A stretch of DNA of 64,000 nt from UBA7672 sp047601145 (GCA_047601145.1 JASGJW010000001.1:1612001-1676000); one strand, 5' to 3'; positions 8,608 to 16,841 are shown, counted from the first letter of the stretch. Notes: a model not told the origin generated them from the letters alone. Numbers and translations are program-made.

Positions 8608-8683
8608 TGGCTGGCGCACCACGGTTCGAACGCGGAACCTTCGGGATCAAAACCCGATGCTCTACCGATTGAGCTATGCGCCA
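8608..8683 (-). tRNA. tRNA-Gln (anticodon TTG)
   Basis: Acceptor TGGCGCA/TGCGCCA, D-arm GCTCAATCGGTAGAGC, anticodon loop TTTTGAT giving TTG, T-arm GGTTCGAACC. G73 and CCA are encoded. The length is 76 nt. The U1-A72 pair at the acceptor end is typical of tRNA-Gln. Confidence 0.93.
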
Positions 8684-8697
8684 ACGCAGGTGAAAAT

Positions 8698-8774
8698 TGG
8701 TGCTCCGGGAAGGATTCGAACCTTCAGCCTCTGCAGTCTGAGTGCAGCGCCTCTACCGATTGGGCTACCGGAGC
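8698..8774 (-). tRNA. tRNA with anticodon CAG (Leu) but short variable arm
   Basis: Acceptor GCTCCGG/CCGGAGC is perfect. The D-arm has only a 3-bp stem (GCC/GGC) with an 11-nt loop, the form seen in leucine and serine tRNAs. The anticodon stem CTGCA/TGCAG encloses loop CTCAGAC, giving CAG. A73, as in Leu tRNAs, and CCA are encoded. The variable region is just AGGCT, whereas bacterial Leu tRNAs are class II with a long variable arm. So it carries Leu signals without the Leu architecture. It may be a degenerate, mobile-element or specialised tRNA. Charging identity is uncertain. Confidence 0.8.
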
Positions 8775-8777
8775 GAT

Positions 8778-8854
8778 TGGTGTGGAGAGCGGGACTTGAA
8801 CCCGCAGAAACCGCCATCTCGAGGCGGCATGTCTTCCAATTGCATCATCTCCAC
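8778..8854 (-). tRNA. tRNA-like gene, apparent anticodon GAG (Leu), short variable arm, C33
   Basis: Acceptor GTGGAGA/TCTCCAC pairs perfectly. The D-arm is again the 3-bp/11-nt type (ATG/CAT). Anticodon stem CCGCC/GGCGG encloses the 7-nt loop TCGAGAT. This reads GAG at 34-36 but has C at position 33, where U is nearly universal. The T-arm GCGGG-TTCAAGT-CCCGC is normal. The variable region is TTTCT. A73 and CCA are encoded. An in-register alternative giving CGA would break the stem. It resembles its neighbour at 8698-8774 in design. Confidence 0.7.
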
Positions 8855-8860
8855 GCGTGA

Positions 8861-8948
8861 TGGTGGGCGCTGGAGGTACTGCCCCTCTTGCCGCTTCTCC
8901 TCCGCTGTGTGGCAACGGTTTTACAAACCGCCGAGGAGGTCAGCGCCC
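8861..8948 (-). tRNA. Class-II-like tRNA or tRNA-like element (apparent anticodon GTA)
   Basis: An 88-nt element has acceptor GGGCGCT/AGCGCCC, A73 and encoded CCA, at a spacing from its neighbour like the others. The anticodon loop TTGTAAA would give GTA (Tyr). A long variable arm is suggested by TTGCC/GGCAA, fitting bacterial tRNA-Tyr. But the D-arm is not standard, and the T-arm GAGG-GGCAGTA-CCTC lacks the T54-T55 and A58 of normal T-loops. A competing fold pairs CTCCTC with GAGGAG. It may be a degenerate or specialised tRNA, or another RNA ending in CCA. Confidence 0.5.
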
Positions 8949-9060
8949 GGATGTCAGGCGCGATGCGCAAGCGGCGTCGAACGAAACACCAGAGGTGTTC
9001 GCCGATCCGTCAGTCAGCAAAATGAAGGGAAGCTTTCGCTTCGTCCTGCGTCATCGCGTG

Positions 9061-9121
9061 GCCCTCCGCATGTGCGCGGAGAGCAGCCGCTCTCACACGC
9101 TCATTGGTATGAGCGGAGGGC
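9061..9121. repeat. Nested inverted repeat (possible structured RNA)
   Basis: Outer arms GCCCTCCGC (9061-9069) and GCGGAGGGC (9113-9121) are perfectly complementary. They enclose a second hairpin, GAGAGC-AGCC-GCTCTC (9080-9095). It lies in the gene-free stretch 8949-9243 after the tRNA cluster. It could be a terminator, a small RNA or a repeat-family member. Confidence 0.55.
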
Positions 9122-9153
9122 GATTGTTAGTCGGCGATATCGCAAAAAGCGTT

Positions 9154-9213
9154 TCATGACCGCGCGTATCTCACAGTTCGATCGCCGTCGCAACGGAGAT
9201 CGCGCGGTCATGA
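9154..9213. repeat. Long inverted repeat, 18-bp arms
   Basis: Left arm 9154-9172 and right arm 9196-9213 are complementary over 18 bases with a single extra base in the left arm. They start TCATGACCGCGCG and end CGCGCGGTCATGA. The loop is 23 nt. No gene lies inside. No T-tract follows on either strand, so a simple terminator is not obvious. Confidence 0.6.
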
Positions 9214-9243
9214 AGTGTGTGGATGCGATTTCACATCACCGCA

Positions 9244-9981
9244 TCACCGCATCAACGCGACAGCGTCCGGGCCCGCGGGGTAGCGGAGCTGGGCGCTCGT
9301 GTCGTTGGCGGCGCGGAAGACGGTTTCGGCGACGTCGGCGGGGGTGGTGACGAGGCCGGGTTGGCCGAATGCGTCGAGGATGGGGCGGGCGAAGGCGCGG
9401 TAGGGTTCGGGCACGGCCTGATCCCAGTCGACGGGCGTATTGGCCGTGAACTGCGTTGAGGGGCCGTAGCCCGGCTCGACGAGTTTGGCGTGGACATTGA
9501 CGGCCGAGAGTTCGAGCGCGAGCGAGCCGGTGAAGCCTTCGATGGCGGTCTTGCTGGCCGTGTAGACGGCGACCAGGGGGAAGGGCGCGAGCGTGGCGCT
9601 CGACGTCACGTTGATGATTGCTCCCGATTGGCGCGCGCGCATCTGAGGCACGACGGCCTGCGTCATTGCGATGACGCCGAACGTGTTTGTCTCGAAGACC
9701 TCGCGGGTGCGGGACATGGGCGTTGCCTCGAGCGCGCCCATGGCGCCGATGCCGGCATTGTTGACGAGGACGTCGATGGGGCCTGCGGCGGCGATGGCAG
9801 CGGCGATGCTGGCAGTATTGGTGACGTCGAGCGGCAGGACGCGGAGGCGGCCGGATTTCGGCAGGATGTCTTCGCGCGGCGTGCGCATGGTGGCGATGAC
9901 ATTCCAGCCTTGTGCGTGGAAGTGACGAGCGGTCTCGAGGCCGTAACCGCTGGAGGCGCCTGTGATCAGAACCGTTTTCAT
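9244..9981 (-). CDS. SDR family oxidoreductase
   Basis: The protein is 245 aa from the ATG at 9981, with AGGAG upstream. Motifs are TGASSGYGLETA (cofactor), NNAGIGAMG, a Ser in NVTSSATL, and YTASK with its catalytic Tyr and Lys. The glycine motif has Tyr in place of the usual Ile/Leu before the last Gly, a variant seen in several SDR groups. It is divergent from the AraC-type regulator at 10075 across 93 bases, which suggests that this regulator controls it. Confidence 0.93.
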   Translation of the reverse strand: MKTVLITGASSGYGLETARHFHAQGWNVIATMRTPREDILPKSGRLRVLPLDVTNTASIAAAIAAAGPIDVLVNNAGIGAMGALEATPMSRTREVFETNTFGVIAMTQAVVPQMRARQSGAIINVTSSATLAPFPLVAVYTASKTAIEGFTGSLALELSAVNVHAKLVEPGYGPSTQFTANTPVDWDQAVPEPYRAFARPILDAFGQPGLVTTPADVAETVFRAANDTSAQLRYPAGPDAVALMR

Positions 9982-10074
9982 TGTGGTCTCCTGTGTTGGC
10001 AGGACACCCAGATAGCGGTAGGCTTCCGGACGATCTGCAATCAATAGTCCATAATTCATTTGAGATAGTCCGGC

Positions 10075-10983
10075 ATGGCAGACCCGCTGTCAGAGATCAT
10101 CGCACTGCTGCGGCCGCGCGCCGTTTTCGCGAAGGGCATCAGCGGCGCGGGGCGATGGGGCGTGCGCTATTCCGATTTCGGGCAGCCGAGTTTTTGCACG
10201 GTGCTGGAGGGGAGTTGCAGGCTCGCGGTGGACGGCGAGAAGCCGGTCCGGAGCGAGGCGGGGGATTTCATCCTGCTGCCGGCGACGCCTGGCTTCGAAA
10301 TGTCGAGCTTCGAGCGCGTGACGCCGAAGCACATCAATCCGAAGTTGGCCCCGGCGCCGACTGGCGAGGTGCGCCATGGCAGGCGGACAGGGCCGGCCGA
10401 TGTGCGGCTGCTAGGTGGGTATTTCGTATTCGACTCGCCAGATGCGGATCTGCTGGTCTCGCTGTTGCCGGCGCTGGTGCACGTGAAAGGCGCAGGACGG
10501 CTGGCATCGCTGGTGCAGATGGTGCGCGAGGAAGCGGGCGAGCAGCGGGCGGGGCGCGATCTCGTGCTGGGGCGGCTGGTGGAGGTGCTGCTGGTCGAGG
10601 CATTGCGGTCGATGCCGGGGGAGGATGCGCCACCGGGTCTGTTACGCGGCCTGGGGGACGCGCGGGTGGTGGCGGCGATGCGGGCGATGCATGGCGATCC
10701 GGCGCGCGCGTGGACAATGACGGAGCTGGCGGGCGAGGCGGCGATGTCGCGCTCGGCCTTCTTCGACAGGTTCGTTCGCGCGGTGGGGACGCCGCCGATG
10801 GAATACCTGCTGGCCTGGCGGATGGCGATGGCGAAGGACCTGCTGCGGCGGGAGCACCTGGCGCTGGATGAAGTGGCCGAGCGCGTGGGATATGGCTCGG
10901 CCAGCACGTTCTCGACGGCATTCAGCAGGCATGTGGGGCAACCACCGGGGCGATACGCGCGCGAACATGCAGCGGCGGCGTGA
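10075..10983 (+). CDS. AraC family transcriptional regulator
   Basis: The protein is 302 aa. The N-terminal half is a cupin-like ligand domain of the AraC_binding/cupin_6 kind (FCTVLEGSCRLAVDG, EAGDFILLPATPGF). The C-terminal about 100 residues carry two HTH units (MTELAGEAAMSRSAFFDRF, LDEVAERVGYGSASTFSTAF) with the usual family end PGRYAREH. It faces the SDR gene at 9244-9981 head-to-head. Regulators with this layout commonly control an adjacent oxidoreductase. The ligand is unknown. Confidence 0.93.
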   Translation: MADPLSEIIALLRPRAVFAKGISGAGRWGVRYSDFGQPSFCTVLEGSCRLAVDGEKPVRSEAGDFILLPATPGFEMSSFERVTPKHINPKLAPAPTGEVRHGRRTGPADVRLLGGYFVFDSPDADLLVSLLPALVHVKGAGRLASLVQMVREEAGEQRAGRDLVLGRLVEVLLVEALRSMPGEDAPPGLLRGLGDARVVAAMRAMHGDPARAWTMTELAGEAAMSRSAFFDRFVRAVGTPPMEYLLAWRMAMAKDLLRREHLALDEVAERVGYGSASTFSTAFSRHVGQPPGRYAREHAAAA

Positions 10984-10991
10984 ACGAAAAT

Positions 10992-11017
10992 CCCCGGACG
11001 AGCGGGCGTCCGCGGGG
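10992..11017. terminator. GC-rich hairpin between convergent araC-like and rpoH genes
   Basis: CCCCGGACG pairs with CGTCCGCGGGG, leaving a small bulge. It sits in the 60-base gap between two converging genes and could stop both transcripts. No T-tract is visible. Confidence 0.45.
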
Positions 11018-11043
11018 GTCCAGTGGTCACGGACGGGGTTGCG

Positions 11044-11931
11044 TCAAGTCGACGGAATGAGACCGGCTTCTTCCGGGTCGCCGACGATGCGGGTGAGGGC
11101 GCTGCGGAGTTTGCGCATGGCCTGGTGTTCGATCTGTCTAACGCGTTCTTTCGAGACGCCGAGCTTGCGGCCAAGGGTTTCGAGGGTGACGCCCTCTTCG
11201 ACGAGGCGGCGTTCACGGATGATGATCATCTCGCGCTCGGTGAGGTCACTCAGGGCTTCGGCGAGCCACATGTGACGCGTCTGACGGTCGCGCTCGAGCA
11301 TGGTCTCGTCTTCGGGGAGCATCGAGTCATCGGGCAGGAGGTCCTGCCACTCCGAGTCGCCCGCTTCGCCGATAGGGGCATTCAGCGAGCGGTCGGCGGC
11401 GGAAAGGCGCGAGGCCATCTTGTCGACTTCCTCTTCATCGACGCGGAGGGTCGTGGCGACGTAGGCGCGGCTTTCGGGCGAGAGGCCGCCATCGCTCGGG
11501 TCGCGCAGCAGGGCGCGGAGGCGGCGAAGGTTGAAGAAGAGGGATTTCTGCGCGGCGGTCGTGCCGGTGCGGACGATCGACCAGTTGCGGAGGATGTAGT
11601 CCTGCACGCACGAGCGGATCCACCACGTGGCGTAAGTGGAGAAGCGGAGTTCTCTTTCCGGCTCGAAGCGCGCGGCGGCGAGCATCAGGCCGACATTGCC
11701 TTCCTGCACGAGGTCGGACATCGGCAGGCCGTAGGTGCGGAAGCGAGCCGCAATGGCCACGACAAGCCGCATGTAGGCCGTGCAGAGTTCGTGTAGCGCG
11801 TCTTCGTCCTGCTCTTCGCGCCACCGGCGGGCGAGATCGAGTTCGCGATCACGATCCAGGAGAGGCGCCGACATCGCACGCTTCACGAAACGGCGGTCTG
11901 CGCCTGTCGTGGTCGTTTCGGTGGCGGCCAT
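11044..11931 (-). CDS. rpoH: RNA polymerase sigma-32 (heat-shock) factor
   Basis: The protein is 295 aa from the ATG at 11931 (GGAG upstream). Region 2 shows SDLVQEGNVGLMLAAARFEP and FSTYATWWIRSCVQDYILRNW. The RpoH box QKSLFFNLRR at residues 128-137 is diagnostic for the heat-shock sigma family. Region 4 ends with VSKERVRQIEHQAMRKLR. Alphaproteobacteria often have two RpoH paralogues, and which one this is cannot be decided here. It is next to carD, but carD's own terminator lies between them, so it probably has its own promoter in 11932-12188. Confidence 0.95.
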   Translation of the reverse strand: MAATETTTTGADRRFVKRAMSAPLLDRDRELDLARRWREEQDEDALHELCTAYMRLVVAIAARFRTYGLPMSDLVQEGNVGLMLAAARFEPERELRFSTYATWWIRSCVQDYILRNWSIVRTGTTAAQKSLFFNLRRLRALLRDPSDGGLSPESRAYVATTLRVDEEEVDKMASRLSAADRSLNAPIGEAGDSEWQDLLPDDSMLPEDETMLERDRQTRHMWLAEALSDLTEREMIIIRERRLVEEGVTLETLGRKLGVSKERVRQIEHQAMRKLRSALTRIVGDPEEAGLIPST

Positions 11932-12188
11932 TGCGGGCTCCGTGATTTTGATCGCCGGCGCAGAACATGTGCGCCTGACCGAAGGCAGAGCCCTCGCCCG
12001 ACGAAACAAACACGCCTGGGCTGGGGCGGTTCCCACCCCATTTCAAAATTCACGGAACAGACCGGAAATATATTCCTTCGTTCCCAAGGGAAGGCCCCCG
12101 GTTCCAAACCTGTCAAAAAGCAGGCGGCGGGATTGTCCCCTGAAAAGACAGGGATGCAGAAGCGGGATGCGCGGTCGCCAGAATCAAA

Positions 12189-12214
12189 CAGGGCGCCCCC
12201 GAAGGGACGCCCTG
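12189..12214 (-). terminator. Rho-independent terminator after carD
   Basis: Stem CAGGGCG/CGCCCTG with an inner CCC/GGG pair is followed on the minus strand by TTTG. It lies about 50 bases downstream of the carD stop and separates carD from rpoH. Confidence 0.75.
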
Positions 12215-12266
12215 TCAGTTTCAGCTAGTCCTCTGCCTCTTCGGCGGCCTCTTCAGGCCCGGCCTT

Positions 12267-12791
12267 TCAGGCGGCGCGCTTGGCCAGCGACTTGGACAGT
12301 TTTTCCACGGCGTCGGCGTGCTTGATGTTCTCGACGGCCGCGAGTTCGCGGGCCATGCGGTCCAGCGCCGATTCATAGAGCTGACGCTCCGAATAGGACT
12401 GGTCCGGCTGGTCGCCAGCGCGGTGGAGGTCGCGAACGACTTCCGCGATCTGGATCAGGTTGCCGGAATTGATCTTGGCTTCGTATTCCTGGGCGCGGCG
12501 CGACCACATCGTGCGCTTGATGCGCGCGCGGCCGCCCAGTGTCTTGAGCGCGTCGCCGACGATACGGGTCGAGGCGAGGGCGCGCATGCCCGAGGAGGCG
12601 GCTTTCGCTACCGGCACGCGCAGGATCAGCTTGTCCTGTTCGAAGGCGACCACAAACACTTCCAGCTTCATGCCGGCGACTTGCTGCGTCTCAACGCCGG
12701 TCACGCGGCCTACGCCGTGAGCCGGGTAGACGACATGCTGACCAACATTGAAGAGACCTTCGATGAGTTTTGCCGGCTGCTTCTTCGTCAT
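12267..12791 (-). CDS. carD: CarD/CdnL-type transcription regulator
   Basis: The protein is 174 aa. The N-terminal RNA-polymerase-interacting domain reads FNVGQHVVYPAHGVGRV, typical of CarD/CdnL. The C-terminal helical domain follows (RARIKRTMWSRRAQEYEAKI). CarD proteins bind the RNAP beta subunit and stabilise open complexes, especially at rRNA promoters; in Caulobacter the homologue CdnL supports growth. It lies downstream of fdxA with a 211-base gap and is followed by a terminator. Confidence 0.95.
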   Translation of the reverse strand: MTKKQPAKLIEGLFNVGQHVVYPAHGVGRVTGVETQQVAGMKLEVFVVAFEQDKLILRVPVAKAASSGMRALASTRIVGDALKTLGGRARIKRTMWSRRAQEYEAKINSGNLIQIAEVVRDLHRAGDQPDQSYSERQLYESALDRMARELAAVENIKHADAVEKLSKSLAKRAA

Positions 12792-13002
12792 GCTTGGATC
12801 ACCTCAATCACTCGCAACAAGTGTCATGATCTCTGGCGCGCCCATGGATGCATGTGCGGCAAGGGAATCTGACCTGATGCGTTCTTGTTTCGCCCGTCGG
12901 CGCAGCACCCTACTTAGCACAATTGTAAGGAATTTCAACTCGTTGCTGCAGCGGGCCGACGGATTATGACCCTGATTCTACAGGGGCTAGCGGCATTTCG
13001 CC

Positions 13003-13344
13003 TCAGCTTCCGGTACCCGGTTTTGTCGAGAAAAGCGTCGCCAGCTTGCCCTTAACCTTTGCGTAGTCGTCAGCGTCGGCCGGGGGCGTGCCCTTGGTTG
13101 TAATGTTGGGCCAGACTTTCGCGTAATCCGTGTTCAACTTCAGCCACTTGCCGTCGGCGTCGTCTTCCGTGTCCGGGACGATCGCCTCGACGGGGCATTC
13201 GGGCTGGCAGACGCCACAATCGATGCATTCTTCCGGGTGGATCACCAGGAAGTTTTCGCCTTCGTAGAAGCAGTCCACCGGACACACTTCCACGCAGTCC
13301 ATGTATTTGCACCGGATGCAGGCGTCGGTGACGATGTAGGTCAT
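13003..13344 (-). CDS. fdxA: 7Fe ferredoxin FdxA
   Basis: The protein is 113 aa. Cysteines are arranged as in bacterial 7Fe ferredoxins: C9, C17 and C21 in DACIRCKYMDCVEVCP, then C40, C43, C46 and C50 in EECIDCGVCQPECP. These bind one 3Fe-4S and one 4Fe-4S cluster. The length and the C-terminal extension match FdxA. It lies between the CPBP/S4 genes and carD, as in many alphaproteobacteria. Confidence 0.96.
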   Translation of the reverse strand: MTYIVTDACIRCKYMDCVEVCPVDCFYEGENFLVIHPEECIDCGVCQPECPVEAIVPDTEDDADGKWLKLNTDYAKVWPNITTKGTPPADADDYAKVKGKLATLFSTKPGTGS

Positions 13345-13434
13345 GGGCCGGGGATACTCTTGCTAGCGCCGCGATGTGTGGCGGAAGATCGCTAAAGTCA
13401 ATTGAATGCGTTCTTCAGGCAGGCTGAATCCGGG

Positions 13435-13926
13435 TCAGCCGCCGTAAAGGCTCTTCCAGATGACCACCACGCCCCAGTGAATGGCCACCGGCGGCCAGAT
13501 CGAGCTCGAGCGGAGGCGGGCGAGGGTGCAGGCAAGGCCGAGCCAGGCGATCAGGCCAAGGAAGGCGGGGTCCAGGAATTCCGGACGGCCGTAGGGCAGG
13601 TTGAGGAGGGTCTGGAGGGGGTGCCAGGCGATGTAGGCCAGAAGCGATGCAACGGCGGCAATCGGGGCGCCCCGGCGGACCCAGCCCCGGAAGGCGATCT
13701 CCTCGGTCAGGGCGGGCAATATGAAGGCCGAGATCGAGATCGCGGCGACGTGGTCCCGCGGGACCGGGTTCAGGATGAGGATGCCCGAATTGGCCGCCCA
13801 GGCGCCGGCGATCAGGACCATAATGAAAAGGGCCAACCCCTCGAGGGCGCCGCGGAGGTCCGGCAGGCGCTTGAGCGATGCGATGGTTTCGCCGATAGGC
13901 CCCGGCGGCTGTCGGTCTGCGGTCAC
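13435..13926 (-). CDS. CPBP family intramembrane metalloprotease
   Basis: The protein is 163 aa with a GTG start at 13926. It has four to five hydrophobic segments and the CPBP motifs EEIAFRG (EExxxR) followed by YIAWHPLQ and a C-terminal AIHWGVVVIW, giving the glutamates and histidines that form the active site. It resembles Rce1/Abi-type proteases acting inside the membrane. The substrate is unknown. It sits 15 bases from the S4 gene, so it is probably in the same operon. Confidence 0.85.
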   Translation of the reverse strand: MTADRQPPGPIGETIASLKRLPDLRGALEGLALFIMVLIAGAWAANSGILILNPVPRDHVAAISISAFILPALTEEIAFRGWVRRGAPIAAVASLLAYIAWHPLQTLLNLPYGRPEFLDPAFLGLIAWLGLACTLARLRSSSIWPPVAIHWGVVVIWKSLYGG

Positions 13927-13941
13927 GTGGCTGGCCTCGGG

Positions 13942-14223
13942 TTAGCGTTCCCCGATGGCCTCATAACATAGCGCCGCCTCCGCGGGCGGCCCCCTTCGCA
14001 CGGGAAGCGAAAGAATCCGCACAAGCTTCGACCCCGAGGGGGCGGCGAAGGAGAGGACGTCTCCAGCCTCCACGGGCGTGGCGGGCTTGTCGACGCGGCG
14101 GACCTGCCCGTCGCGCTCGATACGGGCGCCCTGAGCCTCGATGGCCTCGGTGGCGGAGGTGCGCGCCTTGAAGAAACGCGCGCGCCACAGGAAGACGTCG
14201 AGACGCATGCGGTCTTCAGTCAT
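13942..14223 (-). CDS. S4-domain RNA-binding protein (Hsp15/HslR-like)
   Basis: The protein is 93 aa from the ATG at 14223, which overlaps the helicase stop (ATGA). The S4 domain reads MRLDVFLWRARFFKARTSAT and continues to VEAGDVLSF. This matches HslR/Hsp15, which binds stalled 50S subunits carrying peptidyl-tRNA. A longer frame runs upstream to 14664 but overlaps the helicase and is not protein-like. Confidence 0.92.
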   Translation of the reverse strand: MTEDRMRLDVFLWRARFFKARTSATEAIEAQGARIERDGQVRRVDKPATPVEAGDVLSFAAPSGSKLVRILSLPVRRGPPAEAALCYEAIGER

Positions 14224-16841
14224 GAGGCGGCCTTGGGCGTGGGAGCAGGTGCAGCGGCGATGGGGCGGCGTGCGCGACGGCGGCGGCGCGGCTGGCGCGG
14301 GGGTGTCGCTGGCGCGACGAGTTCGGCGAGCACGGCGAAGGGACCCGAGGGTGGCGGCGCAGGCTTGGCCGGGTGACCGTTGGGGGCTCGCTTGTGGACT
14401 TGTTCGGACGCGCGCTGCGAAGGGAAGCGCCAGAGCTTCACGGCGCCTGTCGCCTTGTCCTTCTCGGCGGGCTTGAGGCCGAGGGCGCGCAGGATGTTCG
14501 GGAAGTCGGCGGCGGGGCAGCCGACCTGGGCGGCAAGTTCGGGCGGAACGGCGAAGGCGGACGTCTCCGAGCCACGCCGGATCTGGGAGAGCGACGTCAT
14601 CAGCCGTTCGGCGATGTCGGCGCGGATGGCGCGTGGGCCGACGCGGAGATAGCCGGCGGTCCACAGCTGGGCGTCACGCCAGTGTGTGTCCTTGAGGGCG
14701 AACGAGCTTTGCGTGGGGGGCGCGTGCGGGCGCTGGTTGGCGTGCACGGCGCGCAGGGCGAGGGCGAGGCGGGCGGCGGCGGGTTTCAGCAGGCCGGGGA
14801 GCCAAGTTGCGACGCGGCCGGTCTTAACGCCGGCGGCGTTGAGGGTGTTGCGGTCGTCGGCGGTGAGATTGAAGGCGGCGCTGGCTGTGCGGCGGTCGAA
14901 GGCGGCGCCGGTTTCGAGGAGCTGGAAGGCTGCGCCGCGCGCCGCGCCACGGAGCGTCGTTCCCTCAAGCACGTCGCGCAGGGCGTGCAGGGCGCCGAGC
15001 GTTGCCTTCGAATGGTCGGCGAACCAGCGGGCGAGGCGTTCCTGTGCGGCTTCGCGGCTGGAAGCGGCAGCGTCGCGTGCGCCCAGGAGTTCGACGGTGG
15101 GCGAATGCCAGTCGGAAGCAGCGACCAGTTTCGCGACCGGCGCGCCCTCATGGACGATAACGGCCTTGTCGGCATCGAAGGATATATCCGTGTCAGGCGC
15201 CTGCGAGATGATGGCGAGGCGTTGTTCGATGACGGGGCGCAGCGATTTGAGCGCGGCGCCGCGAAGGGCGCGGCCGGCGAGGGTTTCGCCTGTCGCCTCG
15301 GCGTGGAAGACGAGGCCCTCGAGACGGCCGACATTATGGCCGCCGATGATGACTTCGCCCGCGGGGCCGATTTCGGCGGGAGCGTCTTCCTCAGAGTTGA
15401 GCGCTTTCAGGAGTGCGGAGGTGCGGCGGTCGACGAAGCGTTGCATCAGCGCCTGGTGGAGGGCGTCGGAAAGCTTGTCTTCGATCTCGCGCGTGCGGCC
15501 GCGCCAGGTTTCGGCGTTCTCGAGCCAGTCGGCGCGGTTGGCGGCATAGGTCCAGGTGCGGATGGCGGCGAGGCGCTGCTGCAGGACGTCGATCTCGCCC
15601 TCGGTGCGGTCGAGCGGTTCGACATGCTCGTACATCCACTCGTCCTTGATGCGGGCAGCGGGGTCGATGAGCTTGTCGACGAATTGTTGGACAAGCTTGA
15701 GATGGGCGTCGGCGCCGTACTTGCGGAAATCCGGCAGGGTGCAGAGGTCCCACAGGCGGCGGACGTGCGCATGGGTACGCGCGGTTTTTACGACGTCCTC
15801 GTCCTGCGCCAACGTCGCGAGCGTCATCTCGTCGAGCGCTTCGGGCGCGCGGCGGAGGATCACATCGGGCGAGGGGCGGCGCAGCGAGGCAAGCAGGTTC
15901 CCGACGCTCGACCAGTCGAGATCGGAATTGCGCCAGTTGATGAAGTCGACGGGTTCGAAATGGTGGTTGACGATGCGTTCGACGGTTTCCTCCTCGAACG
16001 GCGTGCAGTCGGCAGTCTCGCCGAACGTGCCGTCGTCGCGGAAGCGGCCGGCGCGGCCGGCGATCTGTGCGAGTTCATCGGCGCGAAGATAGCGGCGCTG
16101 GCGGCCGTCGAACTTACGGCGGGAGGCAAAGGCGATGTGGCCGACGTCGAGGTTGAGGCCCATGCCGATCGCATCGGTGGCGACGATGTAGTCGACCTCT
16201 CCACTTTGATAGAGTTCGACCTGTGCGTTGCGGGTGCGTGGGCTAAGCGCGCCCATGATGACGGCGCAGCCGCCACGCTGGCGCTTCAGCAATTCGGCGA
16301 TGGCGTAGACTTCTTCCGATGAGAACGCGACGATTGCCGAGCGCTTCGGCAGCTTCGTGATCTTCATCGGGCCGGCGTAGGAAAGCTGCGAGAAGCGCTC
16401 GCGGCGTTCGCCGTCGATATCGAGCTCGAGCCGTTCGAGCGCGGGACGCATGGTGTCGGCGCCGAGCAACATGGTCTCGTGACGGCCGCGGGCGTGGAGA
16501 ATGCGGTCGGTGAAGACGTGGCCACGATCAGGATCCTGCGCCAGCTGGATCTCGTCGATGGCCATGAAGTCCGCGCCTTCCGACACAGGCATCGCTTCAA
16601 CGGTGCAGGCATAATAGCGGGCGCCCGGCGGCTTGATGCGTTCCTCGCCGGTGATGAGGGCGCAGGCGCGCTCGCCCTTCTGGGCGACCATGCGATCATA
16701 GATCTCTCGCGCGAGCAGGCGCAGCGGCAGGCCGATCATCCCTGTGCCATGCGCCAGCATGCGTTCGACGGCGAGGTGCGTCTTGCCGGTGTTCGTTGGG
16801 CCGAGAACGGCCCGGATACGGGTGTTGTCGCGTGCGGCCAG
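14220..16841 (-). CDS. SUV3/MgpS-like DExH-box RNA helicase (non-ATG start likely)
   Basis: The C-terminus is at 14220. The first ATG is at 16760, but the P-loop GPTNTGKT is encoded upstream of it in the same frame, at about 16787-16810. Between an in-frame TGA at 16869-16871 and that motif no ATG, GTG or TTG exists. A CTG at 16841 with GGGAG eight bases before it is the best start, giving MAARDNTRIRAVLGPTNTGKT. Downstream come the DEIQ box (MAIDEIQLAQDP), motif V/VI (VATDAIGMGLNLDVGHI, AQIAGRAGRF) and a Lys/Arg-rich tail. SUV3-like helicases unwind RNA. The gene is coupled to the S4 gene. Confidence 0.9.
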   Translation of the reverse strand: MAARDNTRIRAVLGPTNTGKTHLAVERMLAHGTGMIGLPLRLLAREIYDRMVAQKGERACALITGEERIKPPGARYYACTVEAMPVSEGADFMAIDEIQLAQDPDRGHVFTDRILHARGRHETMLLGADTMRPALERLELDIDGERRERFSQLSYAGPMKITKLPKRSAIVAFSSEEVYAIAELLKRQRGGCAVIMGALSPRTRNAQVELYQSGEVDYIVATDAIGMGLNLDVGHIAFASRRKFDGRQRRYLRADELAQIAGRAGRFRDDGTFGETADCTPFEEETVERIVNHHFEPVDFINWRNSDLDWSSVGNLLASLRRPSPDVILRRAPEALDEMTLATLAQDEDVVKTARTHAHVRRLWDLCTLPDFRKYGADAHLKLVQQFVDKLIDPAARIKDEWMYEHVEPLDRTEGEIDVLQQRLAAIRTWTYAANRADWLENAETWRGRTREIEDKLSDALHQALMQRFVDRRTSALLKALNSEEDAPAEIGPAGEVIIGGHNVGRLEGLVFHAEATGETLAGRALRGAALKSLRPVIEQRLAIISQAPDTDISFDADKAVIVHEGAPVAKLVAASDWHSPTVELLGARDAAASSREAAQERLARWFADHSKATLGALHALRDVLEGTTLRGAARGAAFQLLETGAAFDRRTASAAFNLTADDRNTLNAAGVKTGRVATWLPGLLKPAAARLALALRAVHANQRPHAPPTQSSFALKDTHWRDAQLWTAGYLRVGPRAIRADIAERLMTSLSQIRRGSETSAFAVPPELAAQVGCPAADFPNILRALGLKPAEKDKATGAVKLWRFPSQRASEQVHKRAPNGHPAKPAPPPSGPFAVLAELVAPATPPRQPRRRRRARRPIAAAPAPTPKAAS

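Noticed and set aside
8217..8948. Integrated element using a tRNA attachment site
   Set aside because: No integrase gene or direct repeat of a tRNA 3' end was found near the cluster in this window.
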